64,000 bases of DNA from Lumnitzera littorea (taxonomy: Eukaryota > Streptophyta > Magnoliopsida > Myrtales > Combretaceae): NCBI GenBank assembly GCA_024138015.1, contig JAMXBB010000007.1, positions 84,602,984 to 84,666,983 of the forward strand. The letters are read 5' to 3'. The notes under the pieces are model-generated. The model saw only the letters and a list, made by a program, of their open reading frames with translations, did not search any database and was not told the DNA's origin. Each line of letters begins with the position of its first letter. Position 1 is the first letter of the stretch. Both the position numbers and the translations under genes were made by a program. Of this stretch, positions 13,638 through 25,293 are shown in pieces.

Positions 13638-14379
13638 TCACTTATGGGCTAACTATAAAAGAAGTTCATAAATTATTTAACTAAGCCTTTGGTTTTGTCT
13701 AAATTAAGTAGTAATTGGGTTTTTCCTTTCATAGTTTGATCCTTTCTAAGCTTTTCTATTTTTTTTAAATTTCATTTCTTATAAATATTTGTATTAACTC
13801 TTGCTTGAGTGTTGCAGGAAAATCCAAAATATGAAATGACCCAATGGGCTTTTAGGGGGGGTTTTTACGGGGAAACTATAAATTGTGTGTTTAGATATAG
13901 TCAATCTCGAATTGTCCTAAGAGCTTAAGAGGGGGACCATCGTACAAGTCTCGAGTTATGTGGTGTAACCATCACTTGGAGTTGAGTTAGCCAACCTTGC
14001 TCAAGTTTCAAATGGGAGAGTGATCTAACTGAAGCCTTTTGAAACTTAGGGACATTTTAGAATTTACCATTTGCATTCATGATCATGAACTCACAAATGG
14101 AAAATAGTGTAGCTTTTTGTAAATAAATAAAAGAAGGTTATAACTTCATTAATATCCAATTGTTTTGTGAACCATTTTTCTTTTTATAAAGAAAAAGGGG
14201 TTGTAGGCCCATCAAGGGTCTAGCCTATTTTATACTTATTTTGCAAGTTAATAAAGTTACAATTGTTACATTATTATTCAATTGTTGGCTTGCATCTGTG
14301 TGCTTTTCTTTCGTTGCAAGATTTATTTATTTCTTTATTTATTTGTGATTCATTATTTATCTACAATAGTCACATTGTA
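13638..14379 (+). other. 5' internal leader of the Ogre/Tat-like element, non-coding
   Basis: Follows the primer-binding site. No open reading frame of note. It includes a poly-G run at 13854 and the phrase 'CATCACTTGGAGTTGAGTT' (13969). This is probably the untranslated leader. Confidence 0.5.
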
Positions 14380-15870
14380 AAATAATTCTAATCTAAGATA
14401 ATTCAAACCCGAATACCTTTGTAGCAAAAATCCTTTTAGGACTCCTTGTAAATAATTTGTTTCATATCATTATGTTCCCATAGCCTTTAAATAATATTTA
14501 TCTTAAACCCACCATATTATAAAATAGTAAGAACCGTTTTGGGCTTGTAAATTAATCCTTAAACAATCAAGATTTAAAAATCTCTTTAAGGTCCTTGTAA
14601 ACTAAAACTATTAAACTAATAAAAAAGGAGTTGTGAACAAGTTGTAAAATAATCACTACCTTAAAGTTCTCCCATCGATAACTTGTAACATATCATGTAA
14701 CTCTTAGATAAAATCTTTTTTCCATTAGGCTTTCCAACTCATCACACTGTAAATTTGAAGTATTCTTGCCACTAATATTTGCAATCTAGTTGCAACATTT
14801 TGTTGCCTTTATAATAGATTTAACCTTCTCCATAGTTAGGTATTTAATCCTTTGCCTCAAAAAACATAAAAAATAAAAAAAGAGAAAAAGTATGAGAAAA
14901 AATTAAAAAAAGAGAGATAAAAAAGGGGCCTTTATTATTCTTCTAAATTGTAAATATTTTTTTTCCTTTATGTTACTATTTGTCATTGTATACTTTACCA
15001 CATCTTTAGATCATTATCACCTTTAGGTTTCTTTATAAGTTACCAGTCATGTAAATGGTATAATTAGACTCTCCCTTTACATTACCTTGTAAATATTGCT
15101 TGTCTTGAAATACCAAATAGAAAACAAAAAACCAAAACAAAAAAAAAAAAAGTTGAAAAACAAATTTAAAGAGAAAAATAAAAATTCTCCATCATTTCCT
15201 TATTATGTAAATAATGATCTTCCTTCAATTTGTCATATTAGGTCATGACCATATATTTATCATTATTAACATCTTCAACTGTCATTTCTTCCCTTAAGTT
15301 AGCAAATTAATTATATTAATCTTTTGATTTGTGAGTAGTTCTTTGAAAATTAAAATTGAAGAAAAAAAGAAAAAAAGAAAAAGCTAAAAAATGAAAGATT
15401 TTGTTTTGGGGTTAAAGAGTTGTAAATATGCAATTGTAAATTTACAATTATTTGTGACAAATCCTATAAATAGTTGTATTCCTTAAATAAAATTTATTTT
15501 CCACTATATTTAATCGATCACATTATAAATTTAGAAATAACTTTCTATCAACTTTTATGTTAGTCAGATAATTGTTTAATTGCCTAAGAAAAACTAAAAA
15601 ATAAGAAAAAGGGAGCCCTTAAATTTTTCCCAAGTTGTGAATAATCTTGTCCCATTGCCTTTAGTTGTTTTATAAATTGTCAGTCATGGAAGTCATGTAT
15701 AATTTTTTTTTACTAGGTCTCCCTATAAATAAATTTTCTATAACACGAAGTGTCTTGTAAATATTGCAATAAAAAATTTGAAAAAAAAAAGACTAAATTA
15801 AAAAAAAAAGTATTTATTTACCATTTATCTTTTTCCTTAGGTTGTAATCATCTCTCTTCAAATTGTCAAT
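14380..15870 (+). repeat. Internal repeat block A of the Ogre-like element
   Basis: Irregular units of about 200-250 bp. Each combines a CTTGTAAAT or GTTGTAAAT core, a stretch like TTTATCTTTTTCCTTAGG and an A-rich tract such as AAAAAAAGAGAAAAA. A-rich tracts lie at about 14868-14925, 15121-15185, 15355-15395, 15590-15612 and 15770-15812. The block runs into the gap at 15991. No coding sequence. Confidence 0.5.
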
Positions 15871-15990
15871 AACAATCATTCCCTTGAAAACTAACACCTT
15901 TGACTATGGTTCTCATCATTTTCAAGATTATCAAGGAAAAAAAGAGAAGAATTTAAGTGGGGGCGTTTTGTTATTTTTTGGTTTATGGTA

Positions 15991-16335
15991 NNNNNNNNNN
16001 NNNNNNNNNNNNNNNNNNNNNNNNNNNNNNNNNNNNNNNNNNNNNNNNNNNNNNNNNNNNNNNNNNNNNNNNNNNNNNNNNNNNNNNNNNNNNNNNNNNN
16101 NNNNNNNNNNNNNNNNNNNNNNNNNNNNNNNNNNNNNNNNNNNNNNNNNNNNNNNNNNNNNNNNNNNNNNNNNNNNNNNNNNNNNNNNNNNNNNNNNNNN
16201 NNNNNNNNNNNNNNNNNNNNNNNNNNNNNNNNNNNNNNNNNNNNNNNNNNNNNNNNNNNNNNNNNNNNNNNNNNNNNNNNNNNNNNNNNNNNNNNNNNNN
16301 NNNNNNNNNNNNNNNNNNNNNNNNNNNNNNNNNNN
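15991..16335. other. Assembly gap (345 N)
   Basis: A run of N inside the Ogre-like interior, next to repeat blocks A and B. Repeats here are a likely cause. Reading frames that appear to span it are meaningless. Confidence 0.99.
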
Positions 16336-16509
16336 GAGGGTGGTGCGGTTGAATGGGAACCCAAAAGAAAAAAAAAAATTTGATTCCTTTTTGAAAATTT
16401 TCTCTAGGTTATCAATAGTTGCCACTTTACTAATTTTCACTCATTTGTTGCATTAGGTTCGATCCTATTTATCATGTCACCCATTAAGTTTGTCAACACT
16501 ACTTTTGCT

Positions 16510-17310
16510 AAGGTTTTAGCTAACTCTCAGAGCATTATCCCACTTTCACGAATATTTTTAAGCTTTAAACCAACCCATAGGGCACTTTCTCATTTTTAAT
16601 CATTTTTAAAGGTTTTGAGCTAGCCCATAGGGTACTTTCCCTTCTTTAATCATCTTTTAAGCTAGCTCACAAGGTGATCTCCCTTCTATAATTATCTTAT
16701 CGTCTTTTAAGCTAGCCTATGGGGTGCTTTTCCTTCTTTAATTATTTTTCTAGGTCTAAGCCAGCTTAATAAAGCACTACCCTGTCTTACATTTTTAAAC
16801 CAGTTCATAAGGCACTTCCCTTCTCCAATCATTTTTAAAGTTCTAAGCTAATCCATAGGGTGCTTCCCTTTCTTCAATCATCTTTTAAGCTAGCCTACCG
16901 AGCACTTTCCAAAGGCTTTAGACTAGCCCATAGGGTGATTTCCTTTTTTTAGTCATCTTTTAAAGGTTTTAGGCTAGCCCATAAGATGCTTTCCCTTCTT
17001 TAATAATTTTTTAAGATTTTAAGTCAACTCATACAGTGCTTTCCTAGCCAGCTTATAAAGTGCCACCCCGTCTTACATTTCCTTTAGGTTTTAAGCTAAC
17101 TCATAGGGTGCATTCTCTTCTTTCATTTCCTAAGAGACGCTTTTCCCTCTTCAATCATCTTTAGGGGTCTTAGCTCGCTCATGAGGTGCTTTCTCTTCTT
17201 TAATCATCTTTTATGGTTTTAAGCTGGCTCATAGGGGTGCTTTCCCTTCTTTAATCACCTTTTAGAGTTTTAGCCAACTTATTACTATCCAATCTTACCT
17301 TTCCTTTAGG
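16510..17310 (+). repeat. Internal tandem array B (about 65-75 bp units)
   Basis: About a dozen degenerate units built around GCTAGCCCATAGGGTGCTTT followed by CCCTTCTTTAATCATCTTTT and a TTTTAAG linker. Examples begin near 16621, 16665, 16712, 16915 and 16973. The array is diverged, so it is old. Tandem repeats in the interior are a known trait of Ogre-type elements. Confidence 0.7.
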
Positions 17311-20007
17311 GTTTTTTTTTTTTGCAAAAAATAATTTAAAAATAAGGAAAAAATGTTTTTGTTCACATGTAAGAGATTCTCATAAGCTTTAAAAATTGCT
17401 TTTCAACAAATTAGTCCAACCTAAAGTTAGTATTCATTTACTCTAAATCATAAAGTTTGAAGTAGACCACATTCCATGGTCAAAATACAGCAGTAGGAGA
17501 AACTACATGTCAAGGAACCTATGAGATTTATGCTAGGCGGCAAAAAGGGAAAAGCTTAACAAAAAAGGCTTACTAAGAACAACCATAAAAAATAGTAGAG
17601 ACAAATGCACCATTGATCCACTAAGAAAATCAAAACTAAAAGCCTGTCTCCACTATTACTCAAAGGGGTTACCTATTGGAGTTTAAAGTATGAATTTCAG
17701 GAACAATCAATCCAAGAGAAGATTATAAGATCCTTCACCACTAGGGCATGAAGAGGATGGGTTGAACAAACAAGCCCCTAAATAATAGGGCAATTATATG
17801 GCCAAGATAATAAGCCTATCTTAATTAAGGGGACATTTTGATAAGATCAAAGAACTAGCTTAAATGACTGGTTTTGAGGCAAATAAAGGGGCAAATGAGT
17901 TTCTAGAAGAATATGGGGGCACACATGTCTATTAAGATAGGGACATCCAATGTGGGACATTTGAAGATCCAACAAGTAAAGCTATCTTACTAATTGAAGA
18001 GTTTAAGATGAAAAGAGGCAAACCAAGTTCCAAGCACTAACCTTAAACACACTTATGAGTTAAACGACATCAATGTGAGAAATTGAGACTCATTCATTAA
18101 AGGAGGTCTGCCTTGAACATAAAATGCAGGTTAAAATGATGGTAGTCATTCATTTCTCCTTCCTAAATACAATCTATATATCTTTTGCTAACCCTACTGA
18201 GCCTTTTTAAGAAACAATTATAAAAGAAAAAACCTTATCAAAAACTACCCCACATTAGGGTATTTAGGAGGTTAGGGTCATTAATCAAAAGAATAATAAA
18301 TAAACTAATTTATGCTTACCTTAGTAGTATCAATTCATGGGTGATCATTGCTATTGATAATGCATTCCCTTAGAAAGGAAGAAGAGCTTCAAATCTAGTC
18401 TCGCGATTTTTGAGTTGTAAGCCAAGTGAGCATCTCCATTCCCACAAAAGAAGCCCAAAAGGAATGAAAGGAGATAAAGAAAGAAAGAAGAAACAGTAAG
18501 AAAAAGAGAGGAAAAAGCCAAAGAATGAACATAAAAATAAAAAGGCAAAAGAAAAGAAGAAATAAAAAAAAAAAGAGAGAAGGAAAAGAAAAAGAAAAGA
18601 AGAGAAGAGAAAAAGGGCATCAAGCTGTCTCCTTTGAGAAAAAGCAACACAAGAGATACAAGTTTGAAATAAGCACCTAAAGGTGAAATCAAAGCCCAAA
18701 ATCTTAAGTCAACTTTTAAAGCTTGAAAAAACTAAAGCACATTAAGAAGATAGGGCCTGTAACCCAAAACTTAAGGGCCATCTCATTCTATGGGCCCTCC
18801 TACAACACCACCCTTAGGAAGCTCTTCTAATTAAAGGGAATAAATTATCATTACTCATGAAACTAACATGAAGCCCATTTTAGTTTCTCTTAAGGGTTCT
18901 TGACTTGTAAACCCAAGTTAAAAGACAATTCTTTCAAAATAGGCCCATTCATCAACCCCTTTTGAAACCACTAACCAAAAGTCCATATTACATTACAAGT
19001 CTAAAAAAGACCTAGCTAATTGACCAAGGCGTATCGCTCGGAAAACAAGTTATAATTTTGGAATTTAGAGTTAAGAGTGAAATCTGAACCAAGAGACTAA
19101 AAAAGCCTTCTTAGACTAAATAATTCAATGAGTGGGATACTTATTTCAAGACAAGAAGATGTGAAGACTTACAATCTAAACCCAATAAGCAAATGTTTCC
19201 CCATATAACATAGGTGATTCGCCCATAGAAGCTCGAAAAGAATGGTACGTAGGAGAATCTCATTAAAAGAGTTGAGCAAATTAGATGAGCTATGATAAAA
19301 CCCTAGCAAATTTGAAGATATGATAGAATCAATAGAATGAGAGGCTAATTTGGTCCATCAATCATAACTTGCAAGCATAACCCTAAGCTTTAGATAACTC
19401 ATGCAAGAGAGCAAATGACTATGAAGCAATGGGGCAAGTTTACCGTCCATAGCAATCTTTAGAGCCCATAAGGCTTTCTTACTTGTTAGTAATTCAAAAT
19501 TAAAAAAAAAAAAAGTTTTTTTTTCAAAAAAAAAAACAAGAGAGAAAATTTCCAAAATAATTTAGAGTTTACATAACCATTCAATCTTGTTTCTCTCAAA
19601 CCCAAGTCTTTTGGGCCTCCTCATAGGCCTAATTCAAGTAACTACCTACCTTCAAAGAGTCTTTCCTAAGTCCATTCAGGAACTTTTTTGGCCTTGACGT
19701 CTAAGTCTTTGTCAATATCCTTCTATTATGTCTTCTTCATTCTAAGATGTTTACTCAAGTAGCTAGTTTTGTCTATTCTAGCAAATCCTCCATGTTTACA
19801 CTATAGATAGAAAGTCATCAATCTAACCCTTCAGTGATTAACCCATCCATACAAGTTGGATCACAACACTTGAAGTCAGTTTTGTTCAAAGGCTCACTCC
19901 TTAGCAAATACCTTCCATTCAATTCCTCCCTTGGATTAAGCTTAATAAGTTTAAGCCCATTCTAGTTATCTAAATTTCTTATAATTAATCCTTTTGAAAA
20001 ATTCAAG
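17311..20007 (+). other. Ogre-like interior without recognisable coding sequence
   Basis: No intact frame and no gag or pol motif that I can recognise. It includes a strongly purine-rich tract at 18430-18620 (AAGAAAGAAGAAA-type), which generates spurious long minus-strand frames. If a gag existed here it has decayed beyond recognition by eye. Confidence 0.45.
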
Positions 20008-20650
20008 ATTGATTGCTTAATGGAGTGCTGTTCTATTTTAAAAAATAATTGGATCACTTGCTTGATAGAGCGCCACCCTTTTCTAAATTTTCCATAGATT
20101 GCTTGCTCGATGGAGTGTTGGCCTTGCTAGATAGCCTGCTTAATGGGGTGCCATCTCATTTTAAAAAATAATTGGATTACTTGCTCAATGAAGTACCGTA
20201 TTTTTCTAAATTTACCATGGACCACTTGCTTGATGGAGCATTGTCTTGTTTTTTAAAAGTATTTGAATCGCTTACTTAGTAAAGCATTGCTCTGTTCTAA
20301 TTTCCCATAGACTGCTTACTCGGTGGAGTGCTATCCTATTCAAATTTCCCATAGATTACTTGTTCGGAGCGCTATCCTATTTTGAAAAGTAAATGGATTA
20401 CCTACTCAATGGAGCACTATCCCATTCTCAAAATTATCTAACCGGTTTTCTTGATGGAGCGTTGTCTTGTTCTCAAAAGTATCTGGATCACTTACTTAAT
20501 AGAGCATTGTCCTATTTCTAGAAATATCTAAACCGCTTGCTTGGTAGAGTACTGTACCGTATCCAGATCGCCTGCTCGGTAGAGCGCTATTTGCCTTCTT
20601 TAAAATTTCGAATCATTGGCCCATTAAGCACCATCCATCCTTTCAAAGGT
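20008..20650 (+). repeat. Internal tandem array C (about 55-70 bp units)
   Basis: About eleven units around GATTGCTTGCTCGATGGAGC followed by a G(C/T)TGTCCTATTTT-like segment and an AAAAGTATCTGGAT-like linker. Examples start near 20010, 20095, 20128, 20172, 20267, 20310, 20455 and 20568. The wording differs from array B, although the layout (a TGG/GGG core, then TCCC, then TTTTAAA) is similar. Confidence 0.7.
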
Positions 20651-21500
20651 GTTTCGAACATTATCCATATTCTAGGGTAAGATTTCTCGTAGGAGCCCTA
20701 ACTCATCAAATTCCTTTTATGGTATAATATCTTGTAAGTGCCCTAACCTATCAAATCCCTTTTAAGATAGGATATCTCGTAGGAGTCTTAACCTATTAAA
20801 TATCCTTTAGGAAAGAATATCTCATAAAAAAGATCTTATTTAAATAGACCACAATGAGTTCTTTCTACCTTTTAGACAACCTTAGTGTTATTATTTCCAT
20901 TGAATAGGATATCTCATAAAATGGTCTAGTTTAGATAAACCATAAGGAGCCCTATCCTTGAGATACCCTCAAGGCTATTGCTTTTCTTTAGGATAGGATA
21001 TTTTACTAAAGGATCTTGCTAAAATAAACCTAAGGAGCCTTGTCCTTAGATAACCTCAATGCTATCATCCCCTGTAGGAAATGATATCTCATCAAAAGAT
21101 CTTGTTAAGATAGATTATAAAGAGCTTTTCTACCTTTTAGACAACTTTAGTATTGTTGTTTTCTTTGGATAAGATATCTCGTTAAAGGGTTTTATTTACA
21201 TAGACCGTAAAGAGTCTTATCCCCAAATAGCGTTAATGCTATCGTTCCTCATGAAAGAATATCTCATCAAAAGGTTTCGTTAAAATAGACTGCAATGGGC
21301 TCTTTTGCCTTTTAGATAGCTTTAGTGTTTTTGTTTCCTTAAGATGGGATATCTTACCAAAGGGTCTTGTTAAGATAGATAGTAAGGAGCCATATCCTTA
21401 GGTAACTATGGTGCTTCACATTTTAGGAAAGAATATATCATCAAAGGGTTTCGTTGAGATAAACAATAAGGAGCTCTTTTTAACTTTCTCGATCAATAGC
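20651..21500 (+). repeat. Internal tandem array D (GATATCTC units)
   Basis: Repeats around GGATATCTCGTAAAAGG, then TCTTGTTAAGATAGAC, then AAGGAGC(T/C)CT, then CCTTAGATAACCTTAGTGCT. GATATCTC-like cores occur near 20769, 20817, 20909, 20999, 21088, 21173, 21250 and 21347. Spacing alternates between about 75 and 95 bp, as in a compound repeat of two related subunits. Confidence 0.7.
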
Positions 21501-21648
21501 TTGTCAAATGAGTCTAATCTATAGGTAACCCATTTTACCTCTCAAATGATACCATCAATAATCTTTTCTTAGATTCTCCTTTTCCCATATGAGGAAAAAA
21601 TGGAGTCCCTTTATGGTCTTTATGGTGAAATTTTCATTAAATTTCATT

Positions 21649-21668
21649 AAAAAAAAAAAAGGGGCAGT
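21649..21668 (+). other. Polypurine tract of the Ogre/Tat-like element
   Basis: A12 followed by GGGGCAG sits immediately before the 3' LTR start. Position and composition fit the plus-strand primer of a plus-oriented LTR retrotransposon. Confidence 0.65.
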
Positions 21669-22534
21669 TATAGATACTTTATTTTCATCCCCTCCTACTA
21701 AGGTTTATCTCTAGTTTAAAATTTCCTAATTTTTAAAAAAGGCTAAAAGAAGGAGAAATACCAAAAAATTGAAAAATGAATAAAGGCTAAAAAATTGAAT
21801 AAATGAAAAATTATCAATAAAAAATAAAAACAAAAAAAAAACAAATGAAAAAATAAAAAAAAAAGAGAAAAAACCATAAAATAAGAAAACCACACCCCCC
21901 ACCCCCACCCCCATTAGGTTAGTTTGGGATGGAAATAATTTCTCAAGATAAAAAACAGTTTCTAAAGTTAAAATAAATATATGTGATTTGAGTGAATTAG
22001 GAATCTTGAATAAAAATGGATATTTATTGAAAATTAAATTTTTCTGACCACCCTACCCCCCCCATTGTTTCGAGAAATACATAGAAATATTGAATAAAAA
22101 TGGCAAGTTTGGTATTCTGTACCTGCATTTTTTCTACTTGATTTCAATGGGATTTCTTGCTTCTAAAATAATAAAAATTTGAAAATAAAAGATCATTAGG
22201 CATATTCTTAAGATGATCTAAAATTTTAATATATTTTTTTAGGAAAAAGCACAAAAAAATATAAAAATTGGGTTAGTGAATGTAAATACATCTTTTGTAC
22301 TTGATTTTGTTTTAGAAAATAAGAAGCTTCCTATGCTTGCCTTCCACGAATTGGCCATAAGGAATAAACAAAGGTATCACCAAAAAGATATCACTATCTT
22401 TAATTTCTTAAAAATTAAGCAAAATTGGATTCAATTTTGAAAAAACAAAGTGTATCATGAAAATACTCATTTGAATTAAGGTTCGTTTTTTCTCCAACAT
22501 AGTAGTTTTTTGGGTAGAAATCAAGTTTCCACAC

Positions 22535-22542
22535 TATAAATA
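22535..22542 (+). promoter_or_regulatory. Putative TATA box of the 3' LTR
   Basis: TATAAATA in the position matching TATAAA at 12251 in the 5' LTR. Any transcript from it would read rightward out of the element. Confidence 0.4.
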
Positions 22543-23252
22543 GAAGTCCCCTTATTTTATTCCAATACACACAAAGTGTTGACAAGCTCCAATTTGCAAG
22601 AAATTTACACTTTCCTTCTCTAGGCTAAAAACCCACGACTCCCACTATCTCTCTTCAATTTCTCTTACTATAGTGTAAGTTAAAGAGATCCAAAATAGGG
22701 GAAGATTCCTCATTAACAAAACCTATTGCTTGATTTCATCCAACGAAGTTTTGATTCAATTTAATTTGAGTTGACATCAAAATGGGCATTCTAGGGTTTT
22801 TGAAAGTTGTAGAGTCAATAGTTAAGAACCGCTTAACCCACGTCAAGCACTTGCTTGAACCAACTTGAACCAATCTTGATTCATTTCATGTAGAGGTAAG
22901 TTTTCTCCCTTTAATTACTCTATTGCTTGTTTATTAAAAAATAAAAAAATTTAAAAAAAATATTTTGAGTTTGTCATGTTTTTACTTGAATAATGTGTTT
23001 TATTTATTTTTAATATCATGCTAATAAATAATATGTTAGCTTATTGGCTTAGTAATATGTTAAAATCGATTTTAATGAAAGTAAACTTGATTAGGCCTTA
23101 ATAAATAATATGTTTATTTGATGTTTTAGCTTAAATAATTTGAATAATGGTTTGTTAGTTTGATAGACTTAGGTAATTAGTATGTTTATTGGAATTAATT
23201 AGTATATTTTGCATATTAATAATTAGTATGATTTAATAATAAGCATAGCAAC

Positions 23253-23706
23253 AATTCCTTATTGAAATTTAACAACGTACGAATAGCTCCTTGATTTTGG
23301 CTAAGTGATTTTTGAATCTTTATCTTGGAATAAAAAGAATAAAAGGGATTGATATTAGTGTGATCTGACACATTATCAAAGCTCAATCTTGAGGATGACG
23401 GATCATTTCTTTTTCTAAGATACAGAATATGGGATTTTACTAAGTCTATTATGAGAAAATCTTGAATCAGGCCATTTGTACTTACTTCAACAAAGCAAGC
23501 GTGGGCCTCTTTGATATAAGAACATTTTTTGTCTTAGTCCTAATTCAAAATTAAACAAGTTTGCACTAATTGACTACTTGTGTTATAAATTTTTCAAATT
23601 GGTTTTCCATTTCTGTAAACAATATAATTGATAACTTGAAGTTGCATATTATCCCTTTCTTGGAACAAATCTTGGGGGAAGAGTGTCGCCAAATTTATAC
23701 CATCCA
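23253..23706 (-). pseudogene. rpoC2: Plastid rpoC2 fragment (nuclear plastid DNA)
   Basis: Read on the minus strand, the segment translates in pieces to stretches I recognise from plastid RNA polymerase subunit beta'' (RpoC2). Examples are a segment ending 'PPRFVPRKG', one near 'SKIPYSVS', and near the low-coordinate end '[15 protein letters not shown]'. Frameshifts and stop codons (for example after PRKG) break it, so it is not functional. It sits inside the 3' LTR exactly where the 5' LTR reads through (AGCAAT...AAGTTGATT near 13050), so it inserted after the retrotransposon did. The match is from memory of the family. A search against any angiosperm plastome would settle it. Confidence 0.8.
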
Positions 23707-24558
23707 ACATATAGTTGATTTTAATATTGTTGGTTAGTTCAATTTGATTTGTTAGTTTACATTTAATAATTTGATTAGCATGGTCTTAATAATTATCATA
23801 TTGATTAGTGGATGATTGGTATTGTCATGGATATGGGTTTTATTTTTTAATAAAACTATTTTCAAATAAAGTGGGTTTTTTTCTCTCAAAATTAATTTTT
23901 TCACGCATAAAAAGCTTTTCATAAATAAAATAATAAATTGACCTTTTCCAAAATGTAGGGATTTCTTTAGGATTTTCTAAAAATGGACAAAAAGAAAACC
24001 TTTTTCTTTAAAATATAATAAAATTTAATGAAATTAAAGTGAAAAGATTTTTCCAAGAGTAAAATCAACCAATCAACTAAAGTTTTCTTAAATTAAGAAT
24101 TATAGGGGCTTGATCTCGTAGGCACTTCAAGCAACCTAATATAAATAAAAGATTTATTTTTCCCCTTTTTCCAAATTTTTTCCATTTTTCAAATAAAAAA
24201 TAAAATAAAGCTTATTTTACTTAAAAATAAACTTAAAGGCTCAATTAATTATTTTATAAACTCTTTTATGGAAACCTTCGAGTTTTAATAAAGTAGTCTT
24301 TGAGTCCATATTTTCTCTAATTTCTATTTTTCTAATTTTTAAGAAAATTGCAGGCTAATAGTTGGAATTAGGTCCATCAATCTATGGGCCTAATTTCATT
24401 TTTTTTTTTTTTCTGATTTCAATGGGTGGCAACTCCTTTTTCAAAAGTTGTTTTTTTGATAATATATTTTCTTAATCTAGTCAAGAGATTTATATTGAGT
24501 CAACTAAGCTTAATATGAATTGAGTTAAGAAAAGAGAGACCAAATTTTTAACTCAACA

Positions 24559-24610
24559 ATGATACTAAGTGATATAAAAATTTTAAGTAATTTTCCTTGG
24601 TAACCTTTAA
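24559..24610 (+). repeat. 735-bp tandem unit 2, right remainder
   Basis: Starts with ATGAT, the right flank of the Ogre-like element. It continues GTGATATAAAAATTTTAAG, matching CATGATATGAAAATTTTAG at 10333 in unit 1. Similarity fades after about 24610. Confidence 0.5.
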
Positions 24611-25293
24611 TGTCATGACATCTTTTATTTAAAGGAGCCGAGCTAGAGTCTCAATTTATAGGCTTGATTAAAGCTTAACTTGAGTTCAAGTTTGTTAATT
24701 TTTAAACAAGCTTGCTTAAACCATCAAACTCGGCTCAGCTTGTCTCGACTCCATTATAGCTCTACGACTCCCAGATATTCGAGCTCTAGGTACTACAACG
24801 GGAAAATAAAATACGTTGTATTTTAAAATCGTGGTTTAGGCGTATCACTCTACGGGCTCATGCACTTCGAATAAAAATTATACAAAAACTCAATTTCGAA
24901 GGGAAAATGTGTATTCAACGAATGTTTTACACCTTAGGAATATAAATATAATCTACCAAGGATCTACTTGCTTCTTTAGAATTTCTATACGCAAAAACAA
25001 CGATATCAAAATTGGACAAATTTAAGCATTGCAACTATCCCCAGAAGTTCTCTAATATGATGATTTCTAATCATGGTTATTAAAATCTTCTCATCTTCAT
25101 GATCCTCGACAAGTAAATTACCAAAGGAAGGCTTTGCCGAGATTTTTGAGTGACAACACTTGATAGAATAAAGATTTTCCAACAAACCTTTTGAAATGAT
25201 AAGTTCAAATTGATATTAGCACTTTCAAAGAACTCGAAATCCAACATAATAACACTCCAAAACATTTCATTAGGGAGAATTATAATGAAAATA
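24611..25293. other. Gene-free region
   Basis: No supported coding sequence. There is a weak inverted pair around GAGCCGAGCT (24636) and ACTCGGCTCAGC (24728), possibly part of an old mobile element. Confidence 0.4.

Larger units (their letters stand above)
11075..24558 (+). mobile_element. Ogre/Tat-like LTR retrotransposon without recognisable gag-pol, 13.5 kb
   Basis: Two long direct repeats (11075-13616 and 21669-24558) bracket an 8-kb interior. The 5' LTR is followed after 3 bp by TGGCGACTCTACTAGGGA, the primer-binding-site type known from Ogre elements (tRNA-Arg). The 3' LTR is preceded by a polypurine tract ending AAAAGGGGCAG. LTR starts (TTAGACACC and TATAGATAC) fit a decayed TGTAGACACC, and LTR ends are CTCAATA and CTCAACA. 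Flanks are ATGGT (11070-11074) and ATGAT (24559-24563), a possible TSD with one mismatch. The interior has blocks of tandem repeats but no reading frame resembling gag, protease, RT, RNase H or integrase. I therefore call it non-autonomous or deleted. Part of the interior is a gap. Confidence 0.75.
21669..24558 (+). repeat. 3' LTR of the Ogre/Tat-like element
   Basis: Homologous to 11075-13616. It is longer overall because of a plastid-derived insert at about 23253-23706, and it lacks about 490 bp present in the 5' LTR. It has its own TATAAATA at 22535-22542. Near its start are C-rich runs (21894-21911 and 22062-22071). Divergence from the 5' LTR is visible throughout, so the insertion is old. 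Confidence 0.75.

Noticed and set aside
15863..16456. Several long reading frames on both strands
   Set aside because: They span the N gap, and the open length is made of undefined residues.
18351..18699. Two overlapping minus-strand frames of about 110 codons rich in Phe, Ser and Leu
   Set aside because: They are the translation of a purine-rich low-complexity tract inside the Ogre-like interior, and two frames are open at once.
16510..21500. CRISPR-like arrays
   Set aside because: Repeats are diverged along their whole length with no constant repeat and unique spacer pattern, and the setting is a plant retrotransposon.
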